Of a DNA stretch of 43,847 bases, positions 23,855 through 31,750 are shown piece by piece. The translations under genes and the position numbers were made by a program. Position 1 is the first letter of the stretch. Every line of letters begins with the position of its first letter. The DNA is from Tardibacter sp963781025. Lineage in GTDB: Bacteria > Pseudomonadota > Alphaproteobacteria > Sphingomonadales > Sphingomonadaceae. The DNA is taken from NCBI GenBank assembly GCA_963781025.1, contig CAWADU010000002.1:1-43847 (forward strand), in the 5' to 3' direction. The notes below the pieces were generated by a model. It was not told the origin of the DNA. It saw only the letters and a list, made by a program, of their open reading frames with translations, and ran no database searches.

Positions 23855-24879
23855 TCATTTCTGCAAAAGTTCAAACTTCATCAGCAGCGTCCGCTGCGCT
23901 CCGCTGAAATTGTCGTCGGACACGAGGTAGAAAAACACGCGCGCGCCCTCGCGACGCACTGCCAGTCCTTCCATGTTATCGACGTTGAGCGGTGGGGCCA
24001 GTTCCGCCACGGGCCGGGTAACAATTCGCGGATCTTCCGCCGTTCCCGCGATGCTCACCTGCTCGATTCGGGCGCCGACCCCACGCAGCAGCGAATAGCG
24101 GCGGAACAGCATCAGAAAATCCCGGCCCTTCACATGGTCCGCATCGGTGGGGCTGAAGTCCTCGGTCAGGGCCAGCTCGGCCTGCCGCCAGTCGCCGCCC
24201 CTGTGTCGCGGACCGGCACGTGACACAAGCGCACGAGCCGCGCCCGATGGCGTCCGCAGTTCCTCATCCACCGCCAGCCATAACCCGCCGATGCCGGCCA
24301 CCGCCTCCATTCCACCATTGAAGGGAAGCTGCCGCAGCCAGTCGGAGGGCATCGCCAGGGGCCGGGCGGGCCGACGGGCATTCCATCCTCCAGCGCATAG
24401 GTCCAGATGCGATGAACACGCTCGAATGCGATGTTGACGCTCTTTGGATCGCACGAGGCCGTTCTGCACGTGCCATAGTCGAGGTTGAGCGCCTCGGCGT
24501 CTCCGTCCGACTTGCCCTCAAGCGGTTGACCGTCAAGCCCGGTCAGGTGCCGGATACGCGTTTGGCCAACACCGGTCAGCCTCTCGCCGGCCTCTTTCAC
24601 ATCGATGACGAAGAAGTCGGCGACATCGCTGACGGCGTAGAGTTTCCCGCCATGCCATCGCAGACCGGACAGGCCGCCAAAGCGAGCGTCCCCGGATTGC
24701 AGTTGTAGCCCCCCAAGAAACCGGAGCCGCCCAACGCGGGTTTGCGCGGGATCGGCCGAATTCAGCGGGATGGGGCGGGCCTCTATCGCAATGGAATCGG
24801 TGGCGGCAATTGGGCGGGGCGGAAGCGTGCAACACGCAAGCGCGCATATGAGCCAAAGGCATGAGAATCGCGCCAGCAT
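23855..24879 (-). pseudogene. Esterase-like activity of phytase family lipoprotein, frameshifted as read
   Basis: The frame starting at ATG 24879 has a lipoprotein signal (hydrophobic core then LACC, so Cys near residue 16). A beta-propeller-like domain follows with FGGLSGLRWHGGKLYAVSD and a downstream segment containing EGKSDGDAEALNLD. At about 24368-24370 the frame breaks: MEAVAGIGGLWLAVDEE and the C-terminal NVDNMEGLAVRREG...YLVSDDNF are in the next frame, ending at 23855. One additional C in the CCC run (plus GGG at 24368-24370) gives a continuous protein of about 341 residues. Family members are secreted or membrane-bound with uncertain phosphatase or esterase activity; the physiological substrate is unknown. 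Confidence 0.8.
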
Positions 24880-25051
24880 TCCATGACCTTAACAAATGCG
24901 GCGGTTCCGTAAATGCCGGCCGGTCAGGCTGAACAGCCGCTTTCGAACCCATTCAGCTTCCGCTCACGCAACTCGGCACAGATTGGCATGGTCAAAAGGC
25001 GCCCGCTTTGAAGGAACATGGGCGGCGTCTCGGATCAACGGAGTAAGGGTC

Positions 25052-25372
25052 ATGTTGAAGAAAATTTTTTCAGGGACGGTAATTGCAGTCGTCTTGGCGA
25101 CCACGGCCGCGCCGACGGCTGCGCTTGCCTATGATCGGGGCCGCCATCACAGCTGGCACGATCATGGCTATGACCATCATCGGCATGATCGTTATTATGG
25201 CCACGGGCATCGCTGCAAACGCGACAACGGCACCGGCGGCCTTGTGATCGGCGCGATCGCCGGCGGTTTGCTCGGCCACGAAGTCGCCCGCGACAAGACG
25301 GCTGGCACGATTGTCGGCGGAGGCGTCGGCGCGATCGCCGGCCGCGCCATCGACCGCAGCGACCGCTGCTGA
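25052..25372 (+). CDS. Secreted His-rich protein with glycine-zipper 2TM domain
   Basis: This 106-residue protein has a signal peptide (cleavage near ALA-Y at about residue 26), a His/Asp/Tyr-rich segment with about eleven His within 30 residues, and a glycine-zipper membrane hairpin (GGLVIGAIAGGLLGHEVARDKTAGTIVGGGVGAIAGRAI). Proteins with this domain (17 kDa antigen family) usually sit in or near the outer membrane. The His-rich stretch could bind metal ions, but no function is shown. Strong GGAG and AAGGG sites precede the ATG at 25052. A terminator follows. Confidence 0.85.
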   Translation: MLKKIFSGTVIAVVLATTAAPTAALAYDRGRHHSWHDHGYDHHRHDRYYGHGHRCKRDNGTGGLVIGAIAGGLLGHEVARDKTAGTIVGGGVGAIAGRAIDRSDRC

Positions 25373-25397
25373 CCGGATATTTCGCTCTTCACCCTCT

Positions 25398-25431
25398 GTG
25401 CGTCGGATATCAGGTCCGGCGCACTTTTTTT
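25398..25431 (+). terminator. Terminator after the glycine-zipper gene
   Basis: GTGCGTCGGA pairs with TCCGGCGCAC (one G-T) around a seven-base loop and is followed by seven T. It ends only three bases before the cobT stop on the other strand. Confidence 0.88.
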
Positions 25432-25433
25432 GC

Positions 25434-27293
25434 TCAGCGGGGCCGGCGCCGCGGCATGCCATCCTCTTCGAACAGTCCGGCAAGCTGTTCGACCATGGTT
25501 CCGCCAAGCTGCTCGGCATCCATTATCGTGACGGCATTACGATAGTAACGGGTGACGTCATGGCCGATGCCGATCGCGATCAGTTCGACGGGCGACCTGT
25601 TTTCGATCCAGTGGATCACCTGGCGCAGATGCTTTTCGAGATAGGCGCCTGAATTTACCGACAGCGTCGAATCGTCCACTGGCGCGCCGTCGGAAATGAC
25701 CATCAGGATGCGCCGGTCTTCCTGCCGGCCGATCAACCGGCCATGCGCCCACAACAGCGCCTCGCCGTCGATGTTTTCCTTGAGCAGGCCCTCGCGCATC
25801 ATGAGGCCCAGGTTCTTTCTTGCCCGCCGCCAGGGGGCGTCGGCCGTCTTGTAGATGATGTGGCGCAGATCGTTGAGGCGGCCCGGCATCGCCGGACGGC
25901 CCTCGGTAAGCCATTTTTCGCGGGATTGGCCGCCTTTCCATGCCCGCGTGGTGAAACCCAGAATCTCCACCTTCACCCCGCACCGTTCCAGCGTCCGGGC
26001 GAGGATGTCCGCGGAAATGGCCGCGATAGAGATCGGCCGTCCCCGCATCGACCCTGAATTGTCGATGAGGAGCGTCACCACGGTATCGCGGAATTTGGTG
26101 TCGCGCTCTACCTTGTAGGACAGCGAATATTCCGGGTTGGCGATGATCCGCGACAGTCTTGCGCTGTCCAGCAGCCCTTCTTCCTGGTCGAAATCCCAGC
26201 TTCGGTTCTGCTGCGCCATCAGCCGCCGTTGCAGCCGGTTCGCGAGCTTCGACACCGCGCCTTGCAGGTGGACTAGCTGTTGGTCGAGATAGGCGCGAAG
26301 CCGCGTCAGTTCCTCATCGTCGCACAGATCCTGCGCGGCAACCACCTCGTCGAAGGCCGCGGTGAAAGCGCGATAATCGAAATTGGGCGACAATTCCGAA
26401 AACGGCCGGTTGGGCCGCACCGGCAGCATGCCCTCCTCGCCTTCCTCGCCAAGCTCGGCATCGGTGTCGGCATCGCTTTCGCCGTCGAACTCGCGCTGAT
26501 CGCCGTCTTCGCCCTGTTCATCGGAAGCCTCGGCACGGGCGTCCATCTGCTGGTCCTGAGCACCACCGCCTTCGTCCGCATCGTCACCGTCCTCGGTCGC
26601 GTCGGCTTCATCCTCGCCCTCATTCTGGCTGGCTTCATCCGGTTCCAGCTCCGGCCGGGCATCGGCGTCCAGCAGATCGAGATCCTGCAACAACCGGGTC
26701 GCACAACTGGCAAACGCGCGCTGGTCGGCAAGAGCGCCTTCCAGCGCCGCGAAATCAGCGCCAGCCTTTTCGAGAATCTCGTCGCGGACCAGCATCAGCC
26801 CCGGGATCGCCGGCGCGGGCGGAGCTTGTCCTGTCAGCCTTTCGCGGAGCATCAAGGCCACCGCGCTTGGCAACGGGACCTCTTCCCTGGTGCGCGCCCG
26901 GACGATCGGATCGCTCTGCGTGCGCGTCTCCACCATATGAGACAGATTGGCGGCAACGCCTTCCATATCGCGCGCGCCGATAGCTTCGACCCGCACCTGC
27001 TCCAGCGCGTCGAACAGCGCCCGCGCCACCGCTTCGGCGGGACGGACCCTGGCGTGAATCGCTGCGTTGTGATGCCTCAGCCTCAGCGCAAAGGCATCCG
27101 CCCAGCCGCGCGCCTCGGTGACCTGATCGGGCGCCAGGCTGCGGCCCGGCATTGGCACCTTCATCGATTTGGTGCTCAAGCCCGGCGCATCGGCGGTGAA
27201 GCCCAGTTCCACCTCAGGCTGATGCGCGAGCGCGCGGGCAGCCGCGCCCAGCGCCTGCCGGAACTCCTCGATCGGGTTGCCTCTGTCAGCCAC
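25434..27293 (-). CDS. cobT: Cobaltochelatase subunit CobT
   Basis: This 619-residue subunit works with the AAA+ ATPase CobS to drive cobalt insertion into hydrogenobyrinate diamide by CobN in aerobic cobalamin synthesis. The centre carries a long acidic region rich in Asp/Glu (about residues 220-290). The C-terminal part is a VWA domain with the MIDAS motif LLIDNSGSMRG near residue 412. Length matches the family. It lies 21 bases downstream of cobS on the same strand. CobN and other cobalamin genes are not in the window. Confidence 0.95.
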   Translation of the reverse strand: MADRGNPIEEFRQALGAAARALAHQPEVELGFTADAPGLSTKSMKVPMPGRSLAPDQVTEARGWADAFALRLRHHNAAIHARVRPAEAVARALFDALEQVRVEAIGARDMEGVAANLSHMVETRTQSDPIVRARTREEVPLPSAVALMLRERLTGQAPPAPAIPGLMLVRDEILEKAGADFAALEGALADQRAFASCATRLLQDLDLLDADARPELEPDEASQNEGEDEADATEDGDDADEGGGAQDQQMDARAEASDEQGEDGDQREFDGESDADTDAELGEEGEEGMLPVRPNRPFSELSPNFDYRAFTAAFDEVVAAQDLCDDEELTRLRAYLDQQLVHLQGAVSKLANRLQRRLMAQQNRSWDFDQEEGLLDSARLSRIIANPEYSLSYKVERDTKFRDTVVTLLIDNSGSMRGRPISIAAISADILARTLERCGVKVEILGFTTRAWKGGQSREKWLTEGRPAMPGRLNDLRHIIYKTADAPWRRARKNLGLMMREGLLKENIDGEALLWAHGRLIGRQEDRRILMVISDGAPVDDSTLSVNSGAYLEKHLRQVIHWIENRSPVELIAIGIGHDVTRYYRNAVTIMDAEQLGGTMVEQLAGLFEEDGMPRRRPR

Positions 27294-27314
27294 TTCAAAG
27301 CGCCCCGGGCCCGA

Positions 27315-28322
27315 TCAGCCCGCGCGATGCGCCACGGATTCCGGCAGATCCTTGCCGAACACCCGCTGATAATATTCCGCGACCAGCGGTCGCTCCACCT
27401 CATCGCACTTGTTCAGGAACGACACCCGGAAGGCGAAGCCGACGTCGCCGAAAATCAGCGCGTTCTGGGCCCAGGTGATGACGGTGCGCGGGCTCATGAC
27501 CGTGGAGATGTCACCGCTGATGAAGCCCTGACGGGAGAGATCCGCGACCTTCACCATCTTCTCGACCGTCTTCTTGCCGTCGGGCAGGTCATATTCGCCC
27601 GATTTGGCGAGCACGATCTGCACCTCCGTGTCCGCCGGCAGATAGTTGAGCGTGGTGACGATGTTCCAGCGGTCCATCTGACCCTGGTTGATCTGCTGCG
27701 TGCCATGATAAAGGCCGGTGGTATCGCCAAGACCGATGGTATTCGCGGTCGCGAACAGCCGGAACCAGGGGTTGGGCCGGATCACGCGGTTCTGGTCCAG
27801 CAGCGTCAGCTTGCCCTCCACCTCGAGCACGCGCTGGATCACGAACATCACATCGGGGCGCCCCGCGTCATATTCGTCGAACACGAGCGCGGTCGGCGTC
27901 TGCAACGCCCAAGGCAGCAGCCCCTCCCGGAACTCCGTCACCTGCTGACCGTTGCGCAGCACGATCGCATCCTTGCCGACCAGATCGATGCGGCTGATGT
28001 GACTATCCAGATTGATGCGGATGCACGGCCAGTTCAGCCGCGCCGCCACCTGTTCGATATGCGTCGATTTGCCGGTGCCGTGATAGCCCTGCACCATCAC
28101 CCGGCGGTTGAACGCGAAGCCGGCCAGGATCGCCATGGTGGTGTCGGGATCGAACACATAGCTGGGGTCCAGGTCCGGTACACGCTCGTCCTTTTCGGAA
28201 AAGGCCGGCACCATCATATCGGTATCGAGACCGAAAACCTCGCGCGCGGACACTTTCAGGTCAGGCGCGTCCAGAACGGTCGTCGACCGCGTATCGGGAT
28301 TATATTCGGGTAGACTGGCCAT
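27315..28322 (-). CDS. cobS: Cobaltochelatase subunit CobS
   Basis: This 335-residue AAA+ ATPase of the MoxR-like group has Walker A GYHGTGKST (about residues 78-86), Walker B ALVFDEYD and the sensor stretch FRLFATANT. It forms a ring with CobT that powers cobalt chelation. The ATG at 28322 (MASLPEYNPD) matches the family start; a GTG at 28334 would sit too close to the AAGGAG site. It is next to a J-domain gene upstream, a conserved neighbourhood in alphaproteobacteria. Confidence 0.95.
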   Translation of the reverse strand: MASLPEYNPDTRSTTVLDAPDLKVSAREVFGLDTDMMVPAFSEKDERVPDLDPSYVFDPDTTMAILAGFAFNRRVMVQGYHGTGKSTHIEQVAARLNWPCIRINLDSHISRIDLVGKDAIVLRNGQQVTEFREGLLPWALQTPTALVFDEYDAGRPDVMFVIQRVLEVEGKLTLLDQNRVIRPNPWFRLFATANTIGLGDTTGLYHGTQQINQGQMDRWNIVTTLNYLPADTEVQIVLAKSGEYDLPDGKKTVEKMVKVADLSRQGFISGDISTVMSPRTVITWAQNALIFGDVGFAFRVSFLNKCDEVERPLVAEYYQRVFGKDLPESVAHRAG

Positions 28323-28341
28323 GACGAACTTCACTGCTCCT

Positions 28342-28968
28342 TCAGGAGAAGGCTGGTGCCTTTCTTAAATGCGTATAGGCCGAAATCGTCGCCTGCAAAG
28401 CCTGCTCATGCGTCCGGTCGCCCCCATTTTTGTCCGGATGATAGCGCCTGACGCGCTCGGTATAAGCGCGGCGAATGTCAGTAAGCGTGGCGTGGGGATC
28501 AAGACCCAGCACTTTCAGCGCCTTCTGATCGTCGGATGAAAGGACAAGTCCGTTGCGCGAAACCGGCGCTTGCGTCGCGGCCCTCGCGAAACGCGCGCCC
28601 AGAATGTCGGCGGGATCGGTAAAGCGCGCCCAGGCCGGCTCAGGATCGCCGTTCGCGGCGAAGGCGCGCGTTTCCCGCTCCCAGCCGCCATAAACGCGTT
28701 GGGCGCGCTCGATCTCTTCCGCATTCATGCCGTCGAAATAATTATAACCGGCATTGAATGAGCGAACATGATCGAGGCAGAACCAGCGCCACCGGCCACC
28801 GGCCTCGCCTCCGCCGTCCAGATGATGCCGCGGCGCGCGGAATTCGCCCGGTTCGGAGCAGCCGGAATGCTCGCAGTTGCGGTCCTCGCCGCTCACACGT
28901 CCGTGAAAACGGCCCGGCCTGCGCGCGGCTTGATCATCGAAGTTCCGGCTATCCGACAACTCTCGCAT
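28342..28968 (-). CDS. J-domain protein with N-terminal Cys/His motif
   Basis: This protein of about 208 residues ends in a J domain (about residues 145-205) with the HPD motif in RYHPDKNGGD, so it should stimulate an Hsp70 (DnaK) ATPase. The N-terminal part has CEHSGC and, about 30 residues on, WFCLDH, which could form a small zinc-binding site; this is inferred. The start is ATG 28968 or TTG 28980; both are close to a TATATA sequence at about 28987-28992 that may be the -10 of divergent promoters. Its stop is 19 bases before the cobS start, so it probably leads the cobST unit. Confidence 0.88.
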   Translation of the reverse strand: MRELSDSRNFDDQAARRPGRFHGRVSGEDRNCEHSGCSEPGEFRAPRHHLDGGGEAGGRWRWFCLDHVRSFNAGYNYFDGMNAEEIERAQRVYGGWERETRAFAANGDPEPAWARFTDPADILGARFARAATQAPVSRNGLVLSSDDQKALKVLGLDPHATLTDIRRAYTERVRRYHPDKNGGDRTHEQALQATISAYTHLRKAPAFS

Positions 28969-29020
28969 TCTCCCAAACAAACTGCCTATATAGGGTAGTT
29001 TTCACGAATATGGACTGGTT

Positions 29021-29305
29021 ATGGGACCGATTGCCCGCGAAATCGAAACACGGCTCCGCTCGGCGCTGGCACCCGTTGCGTTGGAAATAATCGATGACAG
29101 CGCCAAACATCAGGGCCACGCCGGGCATGATCCGCGCGGCGAAAGCCATTTCACCGTTCTGATCACATCCGCCCTATTCGAAGGCCAGTCACGGCTGGGG
29201 CGCCAGCGGCTGGTCAATGCGGCCCTCGCCGACCTGCTGGCGGAGCGGGTTCACGCGCTTTCGATAAAAGCCCGGACGCCCGCCGAACCGCCGATCGCGC
29301 GCTAG
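29021..29305 (+). CDS. bolA: BolA family protein
   Basis: This 94-residue BolA-type protein has the class II KH-like fold. The pattern is visible: DDSAKHxGHAG...GESHFTVLITSALFEGQSRLGRQRLVNAALADLL, with the conserved His in GHAGHD and SHF and the FxG segment. BolA proteins pair with monothiol glutaredoxins in Fe-S trafficking and also affect cell shape. It diverges from the J-domain gene with about 50 bases between starts. Confidence 0.92.
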   Translation: MGPIAREIETRLRSALAPVALEIIDDSAKHQGHAGHDPRGESHFTVLITSALFEGQSRLGRQRLVNAALADLLAERVHALSIKARTPAEPPIAR

Positions 29306-29357
29306 ACGCCCAGCGCACTTGACCTCGGCCCATGGATCGCGGCAATGCAGACCACGC

Positions 29358-29433
29358 GCCGGGTTAGCTCAGCTGGTAGAGCAACTGATTTGTAATCAGT
29401 AGGTCGTCCGTTCGAGTCGGACACTCGGCACCA
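29358..29433 (+). tRNA. tRNA-Thr(UGU)
   Basis: The cloverleaf is complete: acceptor GCCGGGT/ACTCGGC, D-arm with AGCTCAGCTGGTAGAGC, anticodon stem CTGAT/ATCAG around loop TTTGTAA with anticodon TGT, T-arm with GTTCGAGTC, discriminator A and encoded CCA at 29431-29433. Total length is 76 bases. Confidence 0.97.
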
Positions 29434-29886
29434 ACTTCAGCAAAGCCCCGCCCGACTTCCCCCCAACCGCTTTGCGTGGGCCCGTTGGGGTCAACGCGCA
29501 TGTTGGCGCGGTCATTCCGTTTCGGATAAGTTACAATATCGCAAGCCTTGGGTTGTTTGCTACAAACAACGTCGAAATGACATAAATATACCCGATTTTT
29601 TCAAGTAATTTCCGTAGGTAATGGTAAATTTTCCGGATTCCCCGCCTCCCTTTTAGCAATTTATAAATCCAATTTCGATATTATCATCTTCGAGTTACGA
29701 TTTATATTTAATGGTTAATTAATAATTTACAGCACTGACTAGCTGCCCGTCATCGTCAGCATCGCGTGAAAGGCTGAAATCAAGATGCAACCCGCAGCAA
29801 CGGCGTGGCCTCATTTCCCGCACGGAACGTTTTCTCGCCCGAAAGGTTAACGCTGTGACCATTCCACCAGAGCAGGCGATGCGTCC
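29434..29886. other. AT-rich intergenic region with a perfect inverted repeat
   Basis: No credible gene is seen in this 453-base stretch. From about 29520 to 29740 it is strikingly AT-rich compared with the rest of the window. It contains a perfect repeat GTTGTTTG-CTA-CAAACAAC at 29552-29570 and runs such as TTTATATTTAATGGTTAATTAATAATTTA near 29700-29728. It may hold promoters for the small downstream gene, or be a remnant of foreign DNA next to the tRNA gene. No copy of the tRNA 3' end was found that would mark an attachment site. Confidence 0.6.
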
Positions 29887-30090
29887 GTGAAGCGCCGAAT
29901 GCTTGAAGCACCATTGGAAAATGACCGCGAGATGCTGCGTCGCCTCAGCGGCGCGGTGCCTACCGATGACCTGATCGCCATGCTGATCGACCTTGCTGGA
30001 CGCCTGGAGAAGGAAGGAAAACTCGTCAGCGCCAAGGTAGCATCGGTCGCAGCCAACCGCCTGGATAGCCTGGCGCATCCGGCGCATTAG
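29887..30090 (+). CDS. Small hypothetical protein
   Basis: This 67-residue frame begins at GTG 29887, or ATG 29899 for 63 residues, and encodes a largely helical, charged protein (LENDREMLRRLSG, TDDLIAMLIDLAGRLEKEG). I do not recognise a family. Support is the normal codon composition with high GC in third positions and its place between two intergenic regions. A longer reading frame on the other strand (29719-30087) runs into AT-rich DNA and has a less protein-like composition. Existence is moderately likely. Confidence 0.5.
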   Translation: MKRRMLEAPLENDREMLRRLSGAVPTDDLIAMLIDLAGRLEKEGKLVSAKVASVAANRLDSLAHPAH

Positions 30091-30139
30091 GACTCACCCC
30101 TGCGCATAACCCGGAACGGTAAATTGCGAACCAGGATGT

Positions 30140-30225
30140 GGTGCCCGCGACCGGAATCGAACCGGTACGCTCTTGCGAGCGAGGGATTTTAAGTCCCTTG
30201 CGTCTACCAATTCCGCCACGCGGGC
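30140..30225 (-). tRNA. tRNA-Leu(UAA)
   Basis: On the minus strand, acceptor GCCCGCG pairs with CGCGGGC. The D-arm has TGGCGGAATTGGTAGACGC as in leucine tRNAs, the anticodon loop is CTTAAAA with anticodon TAA within stem GGGA/TCCC, a long variable arm (CTCGCTCGCAAGAGCG) follows, then the T-loop GTTCGATTC, discriminator A and CCA. Length is 86 bases. Confidence 0.97.
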
Positions 30226-30366
30226 CGTGGAAAGCATGGATGCGGCATCGATAGCCGTCTCCTCCGCCCAGCGGAAGCGGAACCGTGACGATGCACGACA
30301 TTTTCCGCCGCGACGGTGGCCAGTGGTGTTTTTGGAACGGGCTTGAGGTCGCCAGCCCAGCCCTGC

Positions 30367-30645
30367 TCAGACGTTGAGCCGCGCCCGCATTTCCTTACCG
30401 GGCTTGAAGTACGGCACCCGCTTGGCAGGCACGGAGACCGCGTCGCCCGTCCGGGGATTGCGGCCGACCCGGCCTTCGCGAGAGCGCGTCGAGAATGCGC
30501 CAAAACCCCGCAATTCAACCCGTCCGCCCTGCGCGAGCTGCGTCGTTATCGCTTCAAAAACAACTGTCACAAGCCTGTCAATTTCGGTCAGGCTGAGTTC
30601 CGGATTTTCCGCAGCGAGCGCCTGGACAAGTTCCGATCTGATCAT
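30367..30645 (-). CDS. ihfB: Integration host factor subunit beta
   Basis: This 92-residue DNA-bending protein of the HU/IHF family has the helical dimer part at the N-terminus, the FGAFS turn, and the DNA-binding arm sequence GRNPRTG followed by the C-terminal PYFKPGKEMR typical of IHF-beta. The ATG at 30645 is chosen because AAGGA lies seven bases upstream; the ATG at 30660 would overlap this site. IHF acts with the alpha subunit, not in this window, in recombination, replication and transcription control. Confidence 0.93.
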   Translation of the reverse strand: MIRSELVQALAAENPELSLTEIDRLVTVVFEAITTQLAQGGRVELRGFGAFSTRSREGRVGRNPRTGDAVSVPAKRVPYFKPGKEMRARLNV

Positions 30646-30732
30646 GCGACGATCCTTCATATTATGTTTGTCGCAAAGCTACGCAGCGACGACCCTGTTG
30701 GTTATTAACACATCTGCCGCAAGTTTCTCAGA

Positions 30733-30778
30733 TTGAACGAAAAGTTCAATAGTATACACTCTAACTATTTTGATAGTT
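30733..30778. promoter_or_regulatory. Pair of inverted repeats in the ihfB/cytochrome c promoter region
   Basis: TTGAAC-GAAAA-GTTCAA (30733-30749) and AACTAT-TTTG-ATAGTT (30763-30778) are perfect six-base inverted repeats, separated by a TATACA/TATACT-like element (30751-30758) that could serve as -10 on either strand. They lie between divergent genes and may be operators or small hairpins. The regulator is unknown. Confidence 0.4.
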
Positions 30779-30880
30779 GCCATCCATGTGAGGTATTGCC
30801 GCACCCGTCCGGTTAAGGTGCCGCTCATATCCGAACCGATATTTCACTGGAGACGTGTCAAAACGTAAAGGAGTAGATCG

Positions 30881-31252
30881 GTGTCAAAAAGGGTAGCGGC
30901 CATGATCGGCGCGGCCATGATGTTTTCGGCAGCCGCAAGCGCGGACGCGACGCCACTTCCCAAGCCGCCCGCCTTTTCGACATGTGCCATGTGTCATAAG
31001 GTTGAGCAGGGCGCGCCCAACATCATTGGTCCCAATTTGTGGGGCATTGGCGGGCAAATGGCGGGAACGGTCCCCGGCTTCAAATACACCCCGGCGATGA
31101 CGAACGCGAAGATCCCCTGGAATCGCGACAATCTGATCGCCTTTATAACCAATCCGAAGGCCAAGGTTCCTGGCACTCGCATGGCCTATGCCGGTCAGAA
31201 AGACCCAAAGGTCGCCGCAGCGATCGCCGACTATCTACTGTCTCTGAAATAA
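30881..31252 (+). CDS. Small class I c-type cytochrome
   Basis: This 123-residue exported cytochrome has a signal peptide (about residues 1-22, ending ASA), the haem-attachment CAMCH (about residues 36-40) and a distal Met ligand in GTRMAYAG. The pattern resembles cytochrome c2/c550 electron carriers of the periplasm. It is probably a shuttle to a terminal oxidase, though the partner is not encoded here. Start GTG 30881 follows AAAGGAG at nine bases. A strong terminator follows, so it is monocistronic. Confidence 0.92.
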   Translation: MSKRVAAMIGAAMMFSAAASADATPLPKPPAFSTCAMCHKVEQGAPNIIGPNLWGIGGQMAGTVPGFKYTPAMTNAKIPWNRDNLIAFITNPKAKVPGTRMAYAGQKDPKVAAAIADYLLSLK

Positions 31253-31271
31253 TATTGTCTGGACGAACAGG

Positions 31272-31312
31272 GCGGCCCCTGTCCTGAAGACTGGAAAGGG
31301 GCCGCATTTTTT
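31272..31312 (+). terminator. Terminator of the cytochrome c gene
   Basis: GCGGCCCCT pairs with AGGGGCCGC (31272-31305), with partial extension inside the loop, followed by ATTTTTT. It lies 19 bases after the stop. Confidence 0.9.
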
Positions 31313-31332
31313 AACTGAAGCCGGATTCCGGA

Positions 31333-31530
31333 TCAGTTGCAGATCGGCGTTTCCTCCGTGTCGGAAGCAGCCGCCTCCACCTGGCAGGCAGTAACTTCTA
31401 TTCGACGGTGGTAGGAAAATTCGACGATGTAGGCGGTTTGATCCATACGACGCCCAACAATTCGACCTATGGATCCAGCAGCGTAACAGTCAACCGGCTC
31501 AGTCAGCCGGGCGAGGTCCCTGAGTTGCAT
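31333..31530 (-). CDS. Small hypothetical protein, possibly DUF4926-like
   Basis: This 65-residue protein (MQLRDLARLTEPV...) shows a pattern of short beta-strands: an xDLARLTEPV start, GSIGRIVGRR and AYIVEF. It recalls DUF4926 SH3-like proteins, but the match is by eye only. The ATG at 31530 is favoured over that at 31536 because GGAGG is then seven bases away instead of one. It converges with the cytochrome gene. The 214 bases between it and cysH contain nothing recognisable. Confidence 0.6.
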   Translation of the reverse strand: MQLRDLARLTEPVDCYAAGSIGRIVGRRMDQTAYIVEFSYHRRIEVTACQVEAAASDTEETPICN

Positions 31531-31750
31531 TTTCATGCCTCCCTATCGGCTCGACGCACCAATGCGCGCACCTGCCGTGACTCCCTTCAGGCTCCTCTGT
31601 CGGATATTACATGGCGGCGCGCGGCCCGGCGACGAACCTGATGGCGTCGGTTCGCGGGGCTATTGGGAAATAAGGGGTAGTCGCGATAGCTGATCGCGCG
31701 CGCCGAAAGACCACCATCGCGCCATTTTTCGGAATGCGGCGAAAGCCCGT

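Noticed and set aside
26280..28313. 677-codon plus-strand open frame opposite cobT and cobS
   Set aside because: It is antisense to two well-supported genes, has no recognisable domain, and such frames are common in high-GC DNA.
27315..28334. Cobalamin riboswitch upstream of cobS
   Set aside because: Only 19 bases separate cobS from the J-domain gene, and no B12-box-like sequence was seen upstream of that gene.
29358..29433. tRNA-Thr as an integration (attachment) site
   Set aside because: No repeat of the tRNA 3' end and no integrase was found in the window, so an inserted element is not supported.
29719..30087. 122-codon minus-strand frame opposite the small hypothetical gene
   Set aside because: It reads into AT-rich DNA, lacks a ribosome binding site and has Arg/Cys-rich shadow-like composition.
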